Shown here one piece after another: positions 7,854-15,634 of a stretch of 64,000 bases of DNA. Every line of letters begins with the position of its first letter. The stretch's first letter is position 1. The stretch is from Cellulomonas_A sp047229345 (GTDB lineage: Bacteria; Actinomycetota; Actinomycetes; Actinomycetales; Cellulomonadaceae). The translations under genes were made by a program, and so were the position numbers. The notes under the pieces are model-generated. The model was not told the origin of the DNA and made no database searches. It saw only the letters and a list, made by a program, of their open reading frames with translations. The stretch is taken from assembly GCF_047229345.1 (NCBI RefSeq), contig NZ_JBFTER010000008.1, positions 1-64,000 of the forward strand, written 5' to 3'.

Positions 7854-9899
7854 ATGACCCGTCCCGCCTCGGCCGCCGCGACCGTGCGCCGCGCCGGCGC
7901 CGCCGTCCTGCCCGCGCTGCTCGCGCTGCTGACCCTGGTCGCCGGCGCCGGGCGGGCCGCGGCCGAGCCGCCGCAGGACCTGCGCGACGAGGTCACGGAC
8001 CAGGCGGGCGTCCTCGGGGCCGGTGCCGACGACGTCGCGGCCGCGCTCGACGGGCTCGCCGACGCGACGCCGTACCAGCTGTTCGTCGTCTACGTCGCGA
8101 CGTTCGACGGCCTCGACGCCGCCGACTGGGCGGACCGGACCGCAGCTCTCTCGGACCTCGGGCGCGACGACATCCTGCTCGCGGTCGCCGTCGACGACCG
8201 GCGGTACCAGGTGTCCGTGGACGAGGCGATCGCCCTGACCGACGACGACCTGCGCGTCGTCGAGACCGAGTACGTCGAGCCCGCGCTGCGCGACGACGAC
8301 TGGGCCGGTGCGGCGGTCGCGGCAGCCGAGGGGTACGCGGCGGTGGCCGGCGACGGTGGCCCGGGCGGTGCGTCGGGCTCCGGCGGCTCCGGTGCGGCCC
8401 CGTGGCTCGTCGGCCTCGGCGTCCTCGGCGCCGTCGGGGTGGGTGGCGCGCTCGTGCGGCGGCGGCGCGCCGCGACGGCCGGGCCCGCGACCGTGCCGCT
8501 CCGCGAACTCGAGCAGCGTGCGGGCGCGGCGCTCGTCGCGGTCGACGAGGCGGTGCAGTCCTCGACGCAGGAGCTCGGCTTCGCGCAGGCCCAGTTCGGC
8601 ACGGCGGCGACGCGCGTCTTCGAGGACGTCCTCGCCGAGGCCCGGTCGACCCTCGCGGCGGCCTTCGCCGTCCGGCAGCGGCTCGACGACGACGAGCGGG
8701 AGTCGCGCGACGAGCGCCGCGCGCTGCTCACCCAGGTCCTCGACCTGTGCGCCCAGGCCGACGCCGCGCTCGACGGCCAGAAGCAGGCGTTCGGCGCGCT
8801 CCGGGACCTGCACGCGCGGGCGCCCCAGGTGCTGACCGACCTCGGCCTGCGCACCGAGGAGGTGGCCGGGCGGCTGCCCGCGGCCCGCGCCGCGCTCGAC
8901 GCGCTCGGCGCCACGTACGCGCCCGCCGCGCTCGCGTCCGTGGCCGGTCACGTGGACCGTGCGGCCGCGCTGCTCGACCGCACGCGGACCGTCGTCGCCG
9001 CGGGCACCGCCGCCCTCGACACCGATCGGGGCTCGGCCGTCGAGCTCGCGCGGACCGCCGAGGGCTGCCTCGGGCAGGCCGTGGCGCTGCTCGACGCCGT
9101 GGGCCGGGCCGGCGACGACCTCGCGGCGGCGCCCGCCCGCATCGACGCCGCGTCGGCCTCGCTCGCCGCGGACGTCGACGCCGCCGCCCGGCTGGCACCC
9201 GACGACGACGCCGTCACCGCCGCGGTCTACGCCGCACGCGCCGCCCGGTCCGCGGCGGCTGACCCGCGGGCGTCCGCCGACCCTCTCGCGACGCTCGCCG
9301 CCCTGACCACCGCCGAGGAGCACCTCGACGGGCTGCTCGCGCCGCTGCGCGCCGAGGAGGAGAACCGCGCGCGGGCTCGTGCCCGGCTCGCCGCCGCGCT
9401 CGCATCCGTGCGCGCGGAGATCGGCTCGGTCGCGGAGGTCATCCGCCTCGACGCCGCCGTCGTCAGCGCGGCGCCGAGGACCAGGCTCGCCGAGGCGCAG
9501 CGGCTCGCCGGTGAGGCGGAGGCGCTCGCGGACACCGACCCGGTCGCGGCGCTCGCGCACACCCAGCACGCGGCCCGGCTGCTCGCGGAGGCGCGGACCC
9601 TGGCCGGCACGGAGGCCGCGGTCGCGCGCGCCGCCGCCCGGCCGGACCCCGGCCCGAGCTGGTCGACGGGCGGGTCCTGGAGCTCGTCGTCGTCCTCCGG
9701 CGGCGGGTGGCTCGGCGGCTGGGGTGGCTCGGGTGGCTCGTCCTCCGGTGGGGGCTGGAGCGGCGGGTCCTCGCGCCGGAGCTCGTCGAGCTCGCGCCGG
9801 TCGTCGTCCTCGAGCTCGCGCAGGTCGAGCTCGTCGTCGCGTCGGAGCTCGAGCTCGGGGCGCAGCAGCGGGCGACGCGGCGGCGGCGGGCGGTTCTGA
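7854..9899 (+). CDS. TPM-domain membrane protein with coiled-coil and Ser/Gly-rich tail
   Basis: The 681-residue product has a signal or anchor helix (about 14-35), a TPM domain (about 42-165; DQAGVL, YQLFVVYVATFDG, DDILLAVAVDDRRYQ) and a Gly-rich linker. A second membrane helix lies near 184-202, followed by a long Ala-rich, probably coiled-coil segment. The tail of about 80 residues is almost only Ser, Gly, Trp and Arg. TPM proteins (YgcG-like) are membrane-linked, and some relatives act in photosystem repair; the role in actinobacteria is unknown. ATG 7854 precedes the signal sequence directly. The Arg/Ser tail may bind acidic partners. Confidence 0.82.
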   Translation: MTRPASAAATVRRAGAAVLPALLALLTLVAGAGRAAAEPPQDLRDEVTDQAGVLGAGADDVAAALDGLADATPYQLFVVYVATFDGLDAADWADRTAALSDLGRDDILLAVAVDDRRYQVSVDEAIALTDDDLRVVETEYVEPALRDDDWAGAAVAAAEGYAAVAGDGGPGGASGSGGSGAAPWLVGLGVLGAVGVGGALVRRRRAATAGPATVPLRELEQRAGAALVAVDEAVQSSTQELGFAQAQFGTAATRVFEDVLAEARSTLAAAFAVRQRLDDDERESRDERRALLTQVLDLCAQADAALDGQKQAFGALRDLHARAPQVLTDLGLRTEEVAGRLPAARAALDALGATYAPAALASVAGHVDRAAALLDRTRTVVAAGTAALDTDRGSAVELARTAEGCLGQAVALLDAVGRAGDDLAAAPARIDAASASLAADVDAAARLAPDDDAVTAAVYAARAARSAAADPRASADPLATLAALTTAEEHLDGLLAPLRAEEENRARARARLAAALASVRAEIGSVAEVIRLDAAVVSAAPRTRLAEAQRLAGEAEALADTDPVAALAHTQHAARLLAEARTLAGTEAAVARAAARPDPGPSWSTGGSWSSSSSSGGGWLGGWGGSGGSSSGGGWSGGSSRRSSSSSRRSSSSSSRRSSSSSRRSSSSGRSSGRRGGGGRF

Positions 9900-9929
9900 C
9901 CGTCGTCGGCCGCGCCACGGACCTCGCCG

Positions 9930-10022
9930 CCCCGCACGTCGCGTGGTCGCGGGCAGCCGGGCCGCGCCCCTGCGCCGCCGCGCCGCCAGCTTCCCTGCCC
10001 CGCACCTGGCGTGGTCGCGGGC
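9930..10022. repeat. Two 25-bp direct repeats in an intergenic region
   Basis: CCCCGCACGTCGCGTGGTCG (start of the copy at 9930-9954) recurs at 9998-10022 with two differences across 25 bases. The copies flank a 43-base GC-rich spacer between the TPM gene and the next gene. No function is evident. Confidence 0.6.
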
Positions 10023-10085
10023 GGTCCCGACCCCTCCGCCCAACCCCGCGCTGCCGACCCGGGCACACCGACCTAGCCTCGACGC

Positions 10086-10493
10086 ATGACCGGACCCCCG
10101 CTCACGACGCCCGACGGTCGCTACCTCGTGGTCCGTGGACGGCTCTGGCGGCGCTCCGACCCCACGCTCACCCCGGAGCGCCGGGACGAGCTGACCCGCG
10201 CGCTCATGCAGGCCCGGCGCGACAAGCGGACGGCGATGCGGCGTGAGGACCGCGAGCAGCGGGAGGAGGCCCGCGCGCGCGTGGACGCCGCGAAGCGGGC
10301 GCTCGGCGAGCGGGGTCCGGTGTGGTGGTCCGACGGCACCCCGGACCTGACGCGGCACCTGGCCCGGACCACCCCGTACGCGGACTGGTACGCGTCGCTC
10401 GCGGAGGCGCCGGAGCCGGAGCCGGAGGTGGAGTCCGACCCGGAGGCGGAGGCGTCCGCGCCCTCGTCGAGCGGATCGACCCAGCGCGCCTGA
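10086..10493 (+). CDS. Conserved hypothetical protein
   Basis: A 135-residue soluble protein. The N-terminal part reads DGRYLVVRGRLWR, a charged helical middle (RRDELTRALMQARRDKR) follows, and GERGPVWWSDGTPDLTRHL is the most distinctive stretch. The tail is Glu/Pro-rich. The pattern is known to me only as an uncharacterised actinobacterial family. The hexamer TAGCCT seven bases before ATG suggests a leaderless transcript. Confidence 0.75.
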   Translation: MTGPPLTTPDGRYLVVRGRLWRRSDPTLTPERRDELTRALMQARRDKRTAMRREDREQREEARARVDAAKRALGERGPVWWSDGTPDLTRHLARTTPYADWYASLAEAPEPEPEVESDPEAEASAPSSSGSTQRA

Positions 10494-10537
10494 GCCCGGA
10501 CCCGGAGCTCCGCGCCGTGGCACGGTGGCGCCTCCCG

Positions 10538-11089
10538 TCACAGCAGCCCCGCGAGCCGGTACAGCACGAGCGACCCCGCGACGGCGACGTTCAGGCTCGC
10601 CCCCGTGCCGACCATCGGGATCTCGACGACCTGGTCGAGGAGCCCGAGCGCCTCGGGCGGGATGCCGGTCTGCTCGTGGCCGAGCACGACGACGGTCCGG
10701 CGCCGTGCCGCGGGCAGGTCGCCGAGCCGGATCGCCTCGTCGGCGAGCTCGACGCCGACGACCGCCGAGCCGACGTCGCGCTGCTCGGTGAGCCACCGGA
10801 CGCGGTTGCCGGTCCAGTGCACGCACGCCGGGCGACGCAGCGTGTTGCCGCGCTCGAGCGCCTCGGGGACCCACGGCAGGCGGGGCACCGCGAGGCACGC
10901 GCCGACGGCGTCGCACGTGCGCAGGAGCGTGCCGAGGTTGACGCCGTGCAGCGGCCACAGGGGCGCGACGACGAGGTGGTCCCAGCAGCCGTGCGCCCGG
11001 CGGCGGCGCTCGTGACGCAGGTCCTTGCGGCTGCGGACCCGGACGGGGCTCACGGGCGGGGCACCCTGGGGTGCCCGTGCGCCGCTCAT
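10538..11089 (-). CDS. TrmH/SpoU-family RNA 2'-O-methyltransferase
   Basis: The 183-residue product has the SPOUT knot motifs in order: NLGTLLRTCDAVGA near residue 48, VVVLGHEQTGIPPEAL near 135, and VEIPMVGTGASLNVAVAGSLVLYRL at the C-terminus. Enzymes of this class methylate ribose in tRNA or rRNA using S-adenosylmethionine. The target base cannot be told from sequence. It is close to the minimal catalytic length for the family and lacks a separate RNA-binding domain. Start at ATG 11089 is the best available. Confidence 0.88.
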   Translation of the reverse strand: MSGARAPQGAPPVSPVRVRSRKDLRHERRRRAHGCWDHLVVAPLWPLHGVNLGTLLRTCDAVGACLAVPRLPWVPEALERGNTLRRPACVHWTGNRVRWLTEQRDVGSAVVGVELADEAIRLGDLPAARRRTVVVLGHEQTGIPPEALGLLDQVVEIPMVGTGASLNVAVAGSLVLYRLAGLL

Positions 11090-11434
11090 CGGTGGTGAGG
11101 GGCGGACCCTCCGGGGCGGGTGGTGCTCGGGCGTGCGCTGCGTGTCATCGCGGTCGGCGCTTCGCGGCGCGCCGGGGCCATCACCGGGGGAGGAGCGGCG
11201 ACAGCATGCCACGGCGAGCCGTCCGGGTCGAGGGAGCCCGGTCCGGGGACCGGCCCGGCCAGGTTCTGTCCAGCGCTCGGCCCGGCCGGTCACCCCGAGG
11301 ACGGGACGTACCTCCTGCGCCACGAACCCATCGGCTGAGCCCGTTCGCCGGGCGTGGCGGGGCCCGGTCGGGCTACGGTCGTCGCCTCGGGAACCGAGAC
11401 TCCACGGGGGCTGCTGCGGAAGTGTGGGTGACTG
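11090..11434. other. 345-base divergent intergenic region, no gene seen
   Basis: It lies between the methyltransferase (minus) and a small plus-strand gene. Possible frames have no family resemblance and no ribosome site. No clear terminator, repeat or promoter was recognised. Confidence 0.4.
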
Positions 11435-11746
11435 ATGGGCGGCGTGATCTTCCTCCCCGACGGGCGCAACTGGTCGGTGTCCTCGTCGGTGTTCGCGTGG
11501 GTCGTCGAGACGCTCGCCGATCGTGCGCAGGACCCCGGGCTCGCGGGGCATCTGCGGACGATCGCGGACCACAACCTCGGCAGCCTCGCGCTCGACGACG
11601 TCCCCCCGTGGCAGCGCGCGGAGCTCGGGGGGCTGATCCGCCAGCTCCCGTGGATCGCCCGCGCGGCGCTCCCCGTGACCTCGTCGCGCGACACGGTCGT
11701 CGCGCAGATCAGCGAGCTCGCGGAGCTGGTCGAGCAGCAGGGCTGA
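11435..11746 (+). CDS. Hypothetical protein, 103 residues
   Basis: The predicted protein begins MGGVIFLPDGRNWSVSSSVF and then has amphipathic helices rich in Leu, Ala and Asp, without signal peptide, membrane segment or known motif. Codon use matches neighbours, supporting a real gene. The distinctive WxVSSxVF opening could help recognise homologues. I do not recognise a function. Confidence 0.65.
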   Translation: MGGVIFLPDGRNWSVSSSVFAWVVETLADRAQDPGLAGHLRTIADHNLGSLALDDVPPWQRAELGGLIRQLPWIARAALPVTSSRDTVVAQISELAELVEQQG

Positions 11747-11822
11747 GCCCGGCCTCGCCAGGCGCTCGCGGTCCGTGCCAGGGTCGGTGCGACGGTCCCG
11801 ACCCGACGCTGGAGGCATCCGC

Positions 11823-12155
11823 ATGGATCTGACGGAGCTGCAGGCGCGCGCCCGCACGGTGCGGGCCCGCTACGCGGACGTCGAGCGGGCGGCCTACGGG
11901 CGGAGCTGGACGACTGAGGAGCTGATGCTCGGCTTCCTCGGGGACGTCGGCGACCTCGCGAAGCTCGTGCAGGGCAAGGCCGGCGTGCGCCCGCGCGCGG
12001 ACCTCGACGAGGCGCTGGCGCACGAGCTCGCCGACTGCCTCTGGTCGGTCCTCACGCTGGCCGACGCGTACGGCGTCGATCTCGAGGCGGCTTTCGTCTC
12101 GACCATGGACGGGCTCGACGCGCACCTCGCGGCGCGGCAGGGTGAGGTGTCATGA
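11823..12155 (+). CDS. MazG-like nucleotide pyrophosphohydrolase domain protein
   Basis: A 110-residue all-alpha protein. LGFLGDVGDLAKLVQGKAG (about 40-58) corresponds to the first metal-binding helix of MazG, with Asp at both acidic positions of the usual ExxE. HELADCLWSVLTLADAYGVD (about 70-89) supplies the ExxD motif. MazG enzymes hydrolyse NTPs to NMP and pyrophosphate. The stop overlaps the start of a PIN-domain gene (ATGA), so the two form an operon. Confidence 0.75.
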   Translation: MDLTELQARARTVRARYADVERAAYGRSWTTEELMLGFLGDVGDLAKLVQGKAGVRPRADLDEALAHELADCLWSVLTLADAYGVDLEAAFVSTMDGLDAHLAARQGEVS

Positions 12156-12556
12156 CGCGGTTCGTGGTGGACGCCGGTGCGGTGCTGCGGATCGCGGCGG
12201 ACGGGGTCACCGTCGCGGAGGGGCACGAGCTGCTCGCGCCGACGCTCGTGCGCTCCCAGACCCTGTCCCTGCTGCACGAGGCGGTGCACCGCGGCGAGCT
12301 CGCGGCCGACGTCGCGCGCGAACGGCTGCGGCTCGTCGGGCGGCTCCGGATCCGGTTGCTCGGCGACGCGGTGCTGCGGCGCACCGCGTGGGACGTCGCG
12401 ACGGAGCTCGGCTGGGCGTCGACGTACGACGCCGAGTACGTGGCGCTGACCCGGCTCCAGGCGGACGCGCTCGTGACGACGGACGGCGGGCTCGCGCGCC
12501 GGGTCGAGGGCGTCGTCCGCGTCGCGCCGTTCGACGAGCTGAGCGCGCGGGCCTGA
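12152..12556 (+). CDS. PIN-domain protein (VapC-like)
   Basis: A 134-residue PIN fold. FVVDAGAVL provides the first acidic residue, and TYDAEYVALTRLQADALVTTDGGLA the third and fourth. The second position, often Glu in VapC, reads SQTLSLL, so one catalytic residue may be replaced or shifted. PIN toxins cleave tRNA or mRNA. The gene is translationally coupled to a MazG-like gene rather than to a normal VapB antitoxin, and no antitoxin-sized DNA-binding gene lies next to it. Confidence 0.8.
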   Translation: MTRFVVDAGAVLRIAADGVTVAEGHELLAPTLVRSQTLSLLHEAVHRGELAADVARERLRLVGRLRIRLLGDAVLRRTAWDVATELGWASTYDAEYVALTRLQADALVTTDGGLARRVEGVVRVAPFDELSARA

Positions 12557-12649
12557 CGACGGCGCCCTGCGCTCGTCGGCCTCGGAGGCGGCGCCCGTCG
12601 ACCACCGCTCGGGCTTCCCGGCGCCGCTTGTCGACCGCCGTCCGGCCTC

Positions 12650-13642
12650 TCAGGCGGCGTGCACCGACCGCTCCTCGGCGGCGGCCAGGTCCGGGAAGAG
12701 GCGTGCGAGTGCGTCGCGCGCGTGCTGCACCGCGAGGTCCTTGGCCTTCGCCTCGAGCATCACGTCGAGCGGGCCCGGTGCGCTCCGGAGCAGGTCGACG
12801 AGGTCGAAGGGGGAGATGAAGTCGGCGTGCGGGGTGAGCCTGGGCGCCACCGGCACGTGCTCGGTGCGCCGCGTACCCGGCACCTTCCGGTCGACGTGCT
12901 CGAGGTCGACGCGTGGGCTCGACAGGTGCACCTTGGGCCGCACGCCCAACGCCCACGTCCGGTAGGTCGCGGCCAGCGCGTCGGCGGGCGGCAGGTCGAC
13001 CGAGCCGGCCGTCGCGCGGTGGTGGTGGTGGTCGTAGGCGATGCGGACCCCGGTCCGGCGGTGCAGCTCGAGCACGTCGGCGACGCCGAACGGGCCGTCG
13101 TCGTTCTCGAGCGCGAGCCGCGCCTGCGCGCTCGGCGAGAGGGTCTCGTAGGCGCGCGCCCAGCGGTCGAGCGCGGACGGGCGGTCGCCGTAGAGGCCGC
13201 CCACGTGCACGACGACGGCGGCCTCGGGGCCCTGCCCGAGCGCGTCGAGCAGCGCGGTGTCCTGCTCGAGGTCCGCGACCGAGCGCGCCGTCAGCCCGGG
13301 GTCCGCCGAGTTGATGACCGTGTACTGGCCGGGGTGCGTGGACAGGCGCAGGCCCTGCTCGCGCGCGCGAGCCCCGAGCGCGTCGAGCCGGTCACGGCAC
13401 TCGTCGAGCTGGCGCCGGTAGTGCAGCTGCGGCAGGTCGGGGTGGGTGCCGTAGGGGATCGTCTGGCTCGAGAGCCGGAACACCGTGACGTCGATGGCCC
13501 GCAGGTGGTCGAGCACCGCGTCGAGCAGCTCGAGCGAACGGGACAGGTGCGGGCCGCTCTGCCACCGCCGGGAGTCCGCCGACGCGAGGCCGCCCGCGCC
13601 GAGGACCTTGACCGGGAAGCCGAGCCGGTAGGGGAACGTCAC
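12650..13642 (-). CDS. uvsE: UV damage endonuclease UvsE/UvdE family
   Basis: A 330-residue TIM-barrel endonuclease that nicks DNA 5' to UV photoproducts and abasic sites. Metal-ligand motifs in order: RLSSQTIPYGTHP near 70, LSTHPGQYTVIN near 105, VVHVGGLYGD near 147, ALENDDGPFGV near 184 and IAYDHHHH near 208. HVDRK and HADFISPFDL follow. The GTG start gives the proper N-terminus (TFPYRLGFPVKVLG); no ATG lies in frame nearby. The protein is slightly longer than the bacterial minimum. Confidence 0.9.
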   Translation of the reverse strand: MTFPYRLGFPVKVLGAGGLASADSRRWQSGPHLSRSLELLDAVLDHLRAIDVTVFRLSSQTIPYGTHPDLPQLHYRRQLDECRDRLDALGARAREQGLRLSTHPGQYTVINSADPGLTARSVADLEQDTALLDALGQGPEAAVVVHVGGLYGDRPSALDRWARAYETLSPSAQARLALENDDGPFGVADVLELHRRTGVRIAYDHHHHRATAGSVDLPPADALAATYRTWALGVRPKVHLSSPRVDLEHVDRKVPGTRRTEHVPVAPRLTPHADFISPFDLVDLLRSAPGPLDVMLEAKAKDLAVQHARDALARLFPDLAAAEERSVHAA

Positions 13643-13744
13643 CGGTCCATCGTCGGTGCGGCGTCCGGGGTGCGCGCGCCGGGGGCCGAGCGGTGCACGC
13701 ACGCGCGTGCTGCGCCCGGCGGGACGACACGTGCGTGGAGTGCA

Positions 13745-13786
13745 CGTCACGGCGGACCTGGCTCGGGAGCCGGGCCCGCCGTGACG
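13745..13786 (-). terminator. Terminator downstream of the SRPBCC gene
   Basis: An 11-bp perfect stem (CGTCACGGCGG / CCGCCGTGACG) has a smaller GGCT...AGCC hairpin in its loop. It sits 21 bases past the end of the minus-strand ArsR-SRPBCC operon. Confidence 0.65.
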
Positions 13787-13806
13787 CACGACGCGCTGGT
13801 CGGCGC

Positions 13807-14295
13807 TCAGCCCTCCGCGAGGATCACGTCGATCTGGCCCATGGCCTCGGTGAGGCCCTCGACCATGCCCATCTCGACCAGCTGCTGCATGTGCTCGGCC
13901 GACTGGAAGCTCGACGTCACGGTCATGCGCGTGCCCTCGGGGATCTCCTCGAGCACGACCTGGGCGCGCAGCGTCGGCATCGAGTCGTTCGGGGTCCCGT
14001 CGTCGTCCGAGAAGCCGTCCTCGAAGGCGAGCGACCACGGCTCGTCGACGGAGTCGAAGCGCCACCAGCCCTGTGCCTTCTCCCCGTCCGGGCCGGTCAT
14101 GTAGTACGTCGCGCGGCCGCCGACGGTGAGGTCGTGGTCGACGAACGTGGCCGGCCACGTCGGCGGACCCCACCAGCGCTCGAGCTGGCGCGGGTCGGAC
14201 CAGAGCTGCCAGACGCGGGCGGGCGGTGCGGCGAGGTCGGCGACGATGCTGAGGCTGAGCGCCTGCTCGTCCTTGGTGGTGCTGACGACCGTCAT
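13807..14295 (-). CDS. SRPBCC / AHSA1-domain protein
   Basis: A 162-residue START-like protein. The opening LSIVADLAAPPARVWQLWSDP and the WWGPPTWPATFVDHDL segment are typical of activator of Hsp90 homologue 1-like proteins paired with ArsR regulators. GTRMTVTSSFQSAEHMQQL and a C-terminal helix complete the fold. The fold binds hydrophobic ligands, but ligands of this subfamily are mostly unknown. Start and upstream stop overlap (ATGA), giving an ArsR-SRPBCC operon. Confidence 0.88.
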   Translation of the reverse strand: MTVVSTTKDEQALSLSIVADLAAPPARVWQLWSDPRQLERWWGPPTWPATFVDHDLTVGGRATYYMTGPDGEKAQGWWRFDSVDEPWSLAFEDGFSDDDGTPNDSMPTLRAQVVLEEIPEGTRMTVTSSFQSAEHMQQLVEMGMVEGLTEAMGQIDVILAEG

Positions 14296-14642
14296 CGGAC
14301 GTCTCCTTCGGGTGGGAGGGCGAGGAGGTCCTCGATGCGCCCGATGCGGCCGCGCCAGAGCTCCTCGTAGACGTCGAGCAGCCGTACGGCTGCCCGGATG
14401 GTGCCGATGTCGCCGCGCACGATCTGCTCGCGTCCGCGGCGCTCCTTGCTGACGAGGCCGGCTCGTTCGAGGACGGCGACGTGCTTCTGGACGGCCGCGA
14501 AGCTCATCGCGTAGCTGCGGGCGAGCGTCGAGACCGAGGCCTCGGAGCCCATCACGCGGCGCACGATGTCGCGGCGGGTCGCGTCGGCGAGGGCCCCGAA
14601 GAGGCGGTCCGCGTCGTCGTCGTCCGGCCGATCTACAACCAT
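14292..14642 (-). CDS. ArsR-family transcriptional regulator
   Basis: A 116-residue winged-helix protein: LFGALADATRRDIVRRVMG, then SVSTLARSYAMSFAAVQKHVAVLERAGLV as the recognition region. No cysteine-based metal site is visible, as usual for ArsR proteins paired with SRPBCC. It is first in a two-gene operon. ATG 14642 is fixed by a promoter whose -10 ends eight bases upstream. An inverted repeat over the start codon suggests autoregulation. Confidence 0.9.
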   Translation of the reverse strand: MVVDRPDDDDADRLFGALADATRRDIVRRVMGSEASVSTLARSYAMSFAAVQKHVAVLERAGLVSKERRGREQIVRGDIGTIRAAVRLLDVYEELWRGRIGRIEDLLALPPEGDVR

Positions 14643-14679
14643 AAAGTTGTACGTTAGCCGCGGACCGGGCAGTGCACAA
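14634..14679 (-). promoter_or_regulatory. Leaderless ArsR promoter with operator over the start codon
   Basis: Read on the minus strand, -35 TTGTGC (14679-14674) and -10 TAACGT (14656-14651) are 17 bp apart. An inverted repeat with six-base arms TACAAC and GTTGTA around six bases (14634-14651) begins at the end of the -10 and covers the ATG. Binding there would block both initiation and elongation. Confidence 0.65.
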
Positions 14680-14730
14680 GAGTCGATGTACGCCCGCCGC
14701 GCCTGGAGACACGAGTCAGCCCCGCTGACG

Positions 14731-15306
14731 TCAGGAACGCGCCGCCTCAGCCGCAACCGTCAGGGCTCGAGCTGCCTGCTCGCCGAGCCCGTGCTCGGCG
14801 AGCAGGGCGCCCGCGGCGTCGAGGTCGGACGTCGGGTCGGCTCCGGTGCGCACCTTGAGCTCCGCGCGGTACAGCAGCGCCTCGAACGCCTCGACCGGCG
14901 GGGCGTCGGGGAACCGGACGAGCCCCGCGTCGAGCACCGCGATCGCCTGGGCGTCGTCACCGCGCGCGTCCCCCTGGCGTGCGGCGACGTCGATCACGCG
15001 GCCCAGCCCGGACCGTCGCTCCGTCACGTCGTCCTCGGACGAACCTGCCCGGTAGAAGCGGAGCCAGTTGCCGCCCACGTCCACGACCGAGAACCCGGTC
15101 GCGGTACCGGCCTTGCGCCGGGGCGGGAGCAGGCGCGGGATGCCCGTGACCGGGACCTTGCCGAACCGCGCACGCAGCCCGGCCTTGAACGCGTCGTGGC
15201 GCTCACCCGGGTCGGCGACGGTGATGATGGCGTTGCCGTACGACGTCGCGGGGTCGAACCCGTCCGGCCGTCCCGTCCCCTTCCGGCCGCGCCGCGGCTC
15301 ACATGT
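14731..15306 (-). pseudogene. 5'-truncated VOC (glyoxalase/bleomycin-resistance) gene remnant
   Basis: The frame is open from 15306 to the stop at 14731. It reads FDPATSYGNAIITVADP, then GIPRLLPPRR and FSVVDVGGNWLRFYRAG, the second half of a VOC-fold protein, followed by an Ala-rich helical tail. No ATG, GTG or TTG precedes the conserved part; the first is GTG 15084, after the conserved block. The first beta-alpha module is missing, and a TGA at 15307-15309 closes the frame. A 47-codon gene occupies the position where the N-terminus should be. Confidence 0.65.
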
Positions 15307-15442
15307 TCATCATGCTCCCGGGGTCGTCGTCGCTGCCCACCTCGGGGAAGGAGCGCGCGTCCTCCTCGGTCGTCTCCTCCTCGGCCAGGATCTCGTCGAC
15401 CGTGTCGTCCGCCTCGGGCGTGCGGTCGGTGCTCTCGCTCAT
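15299..15442 (-). CDS. Small acidic protein, 47 residues
   Basis: A strong ribosome site (GAGGAGGAGG, five bases before ATG 15442) drives an ORF beginning MSESTDRTPEADDTVDEI and ending SMMNM. About 40 percent of residues are Asp or Glu, with no hydrophobic core, so it is likely disordered. The ribosome site and actinobacterial codon use make translation likely. Function is unknown. It overlaps the upstream edge of the VOC remnant by eight bases. Confidence 0.65.
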   Translation of the reverse strand: MSESTDRTPEADDTVDEILAEEETTEEDARSFPEVGSDDDPGSMMNM

Positions 15443-15634
15443 CGTGACCTCCTCCTCGAGGGCCGCAGGGCACGGCCCACCGCCAGGCTAGGCACGCGTC
15501 CGGTCCGGCGCCGGTCGAGGTGACAGCCGTCCCGCCGCGTCCGGCGGGGACCGTCGTCCGCCCGCGCGACCCCGCCCCCGCGGGCGTCGCCGGTTCGCAG
15601 CGCGCGCCCGCGAGGGCCGACGCATACTGGCGCC

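Noticed and set aside
7815..10958. Very long open frame on the minus strand across the TPM gene region
   Set aside because: It is the complement of a GC-rich coding strand. Its translation is Arg/Gly/Ala low-complexity without family features.
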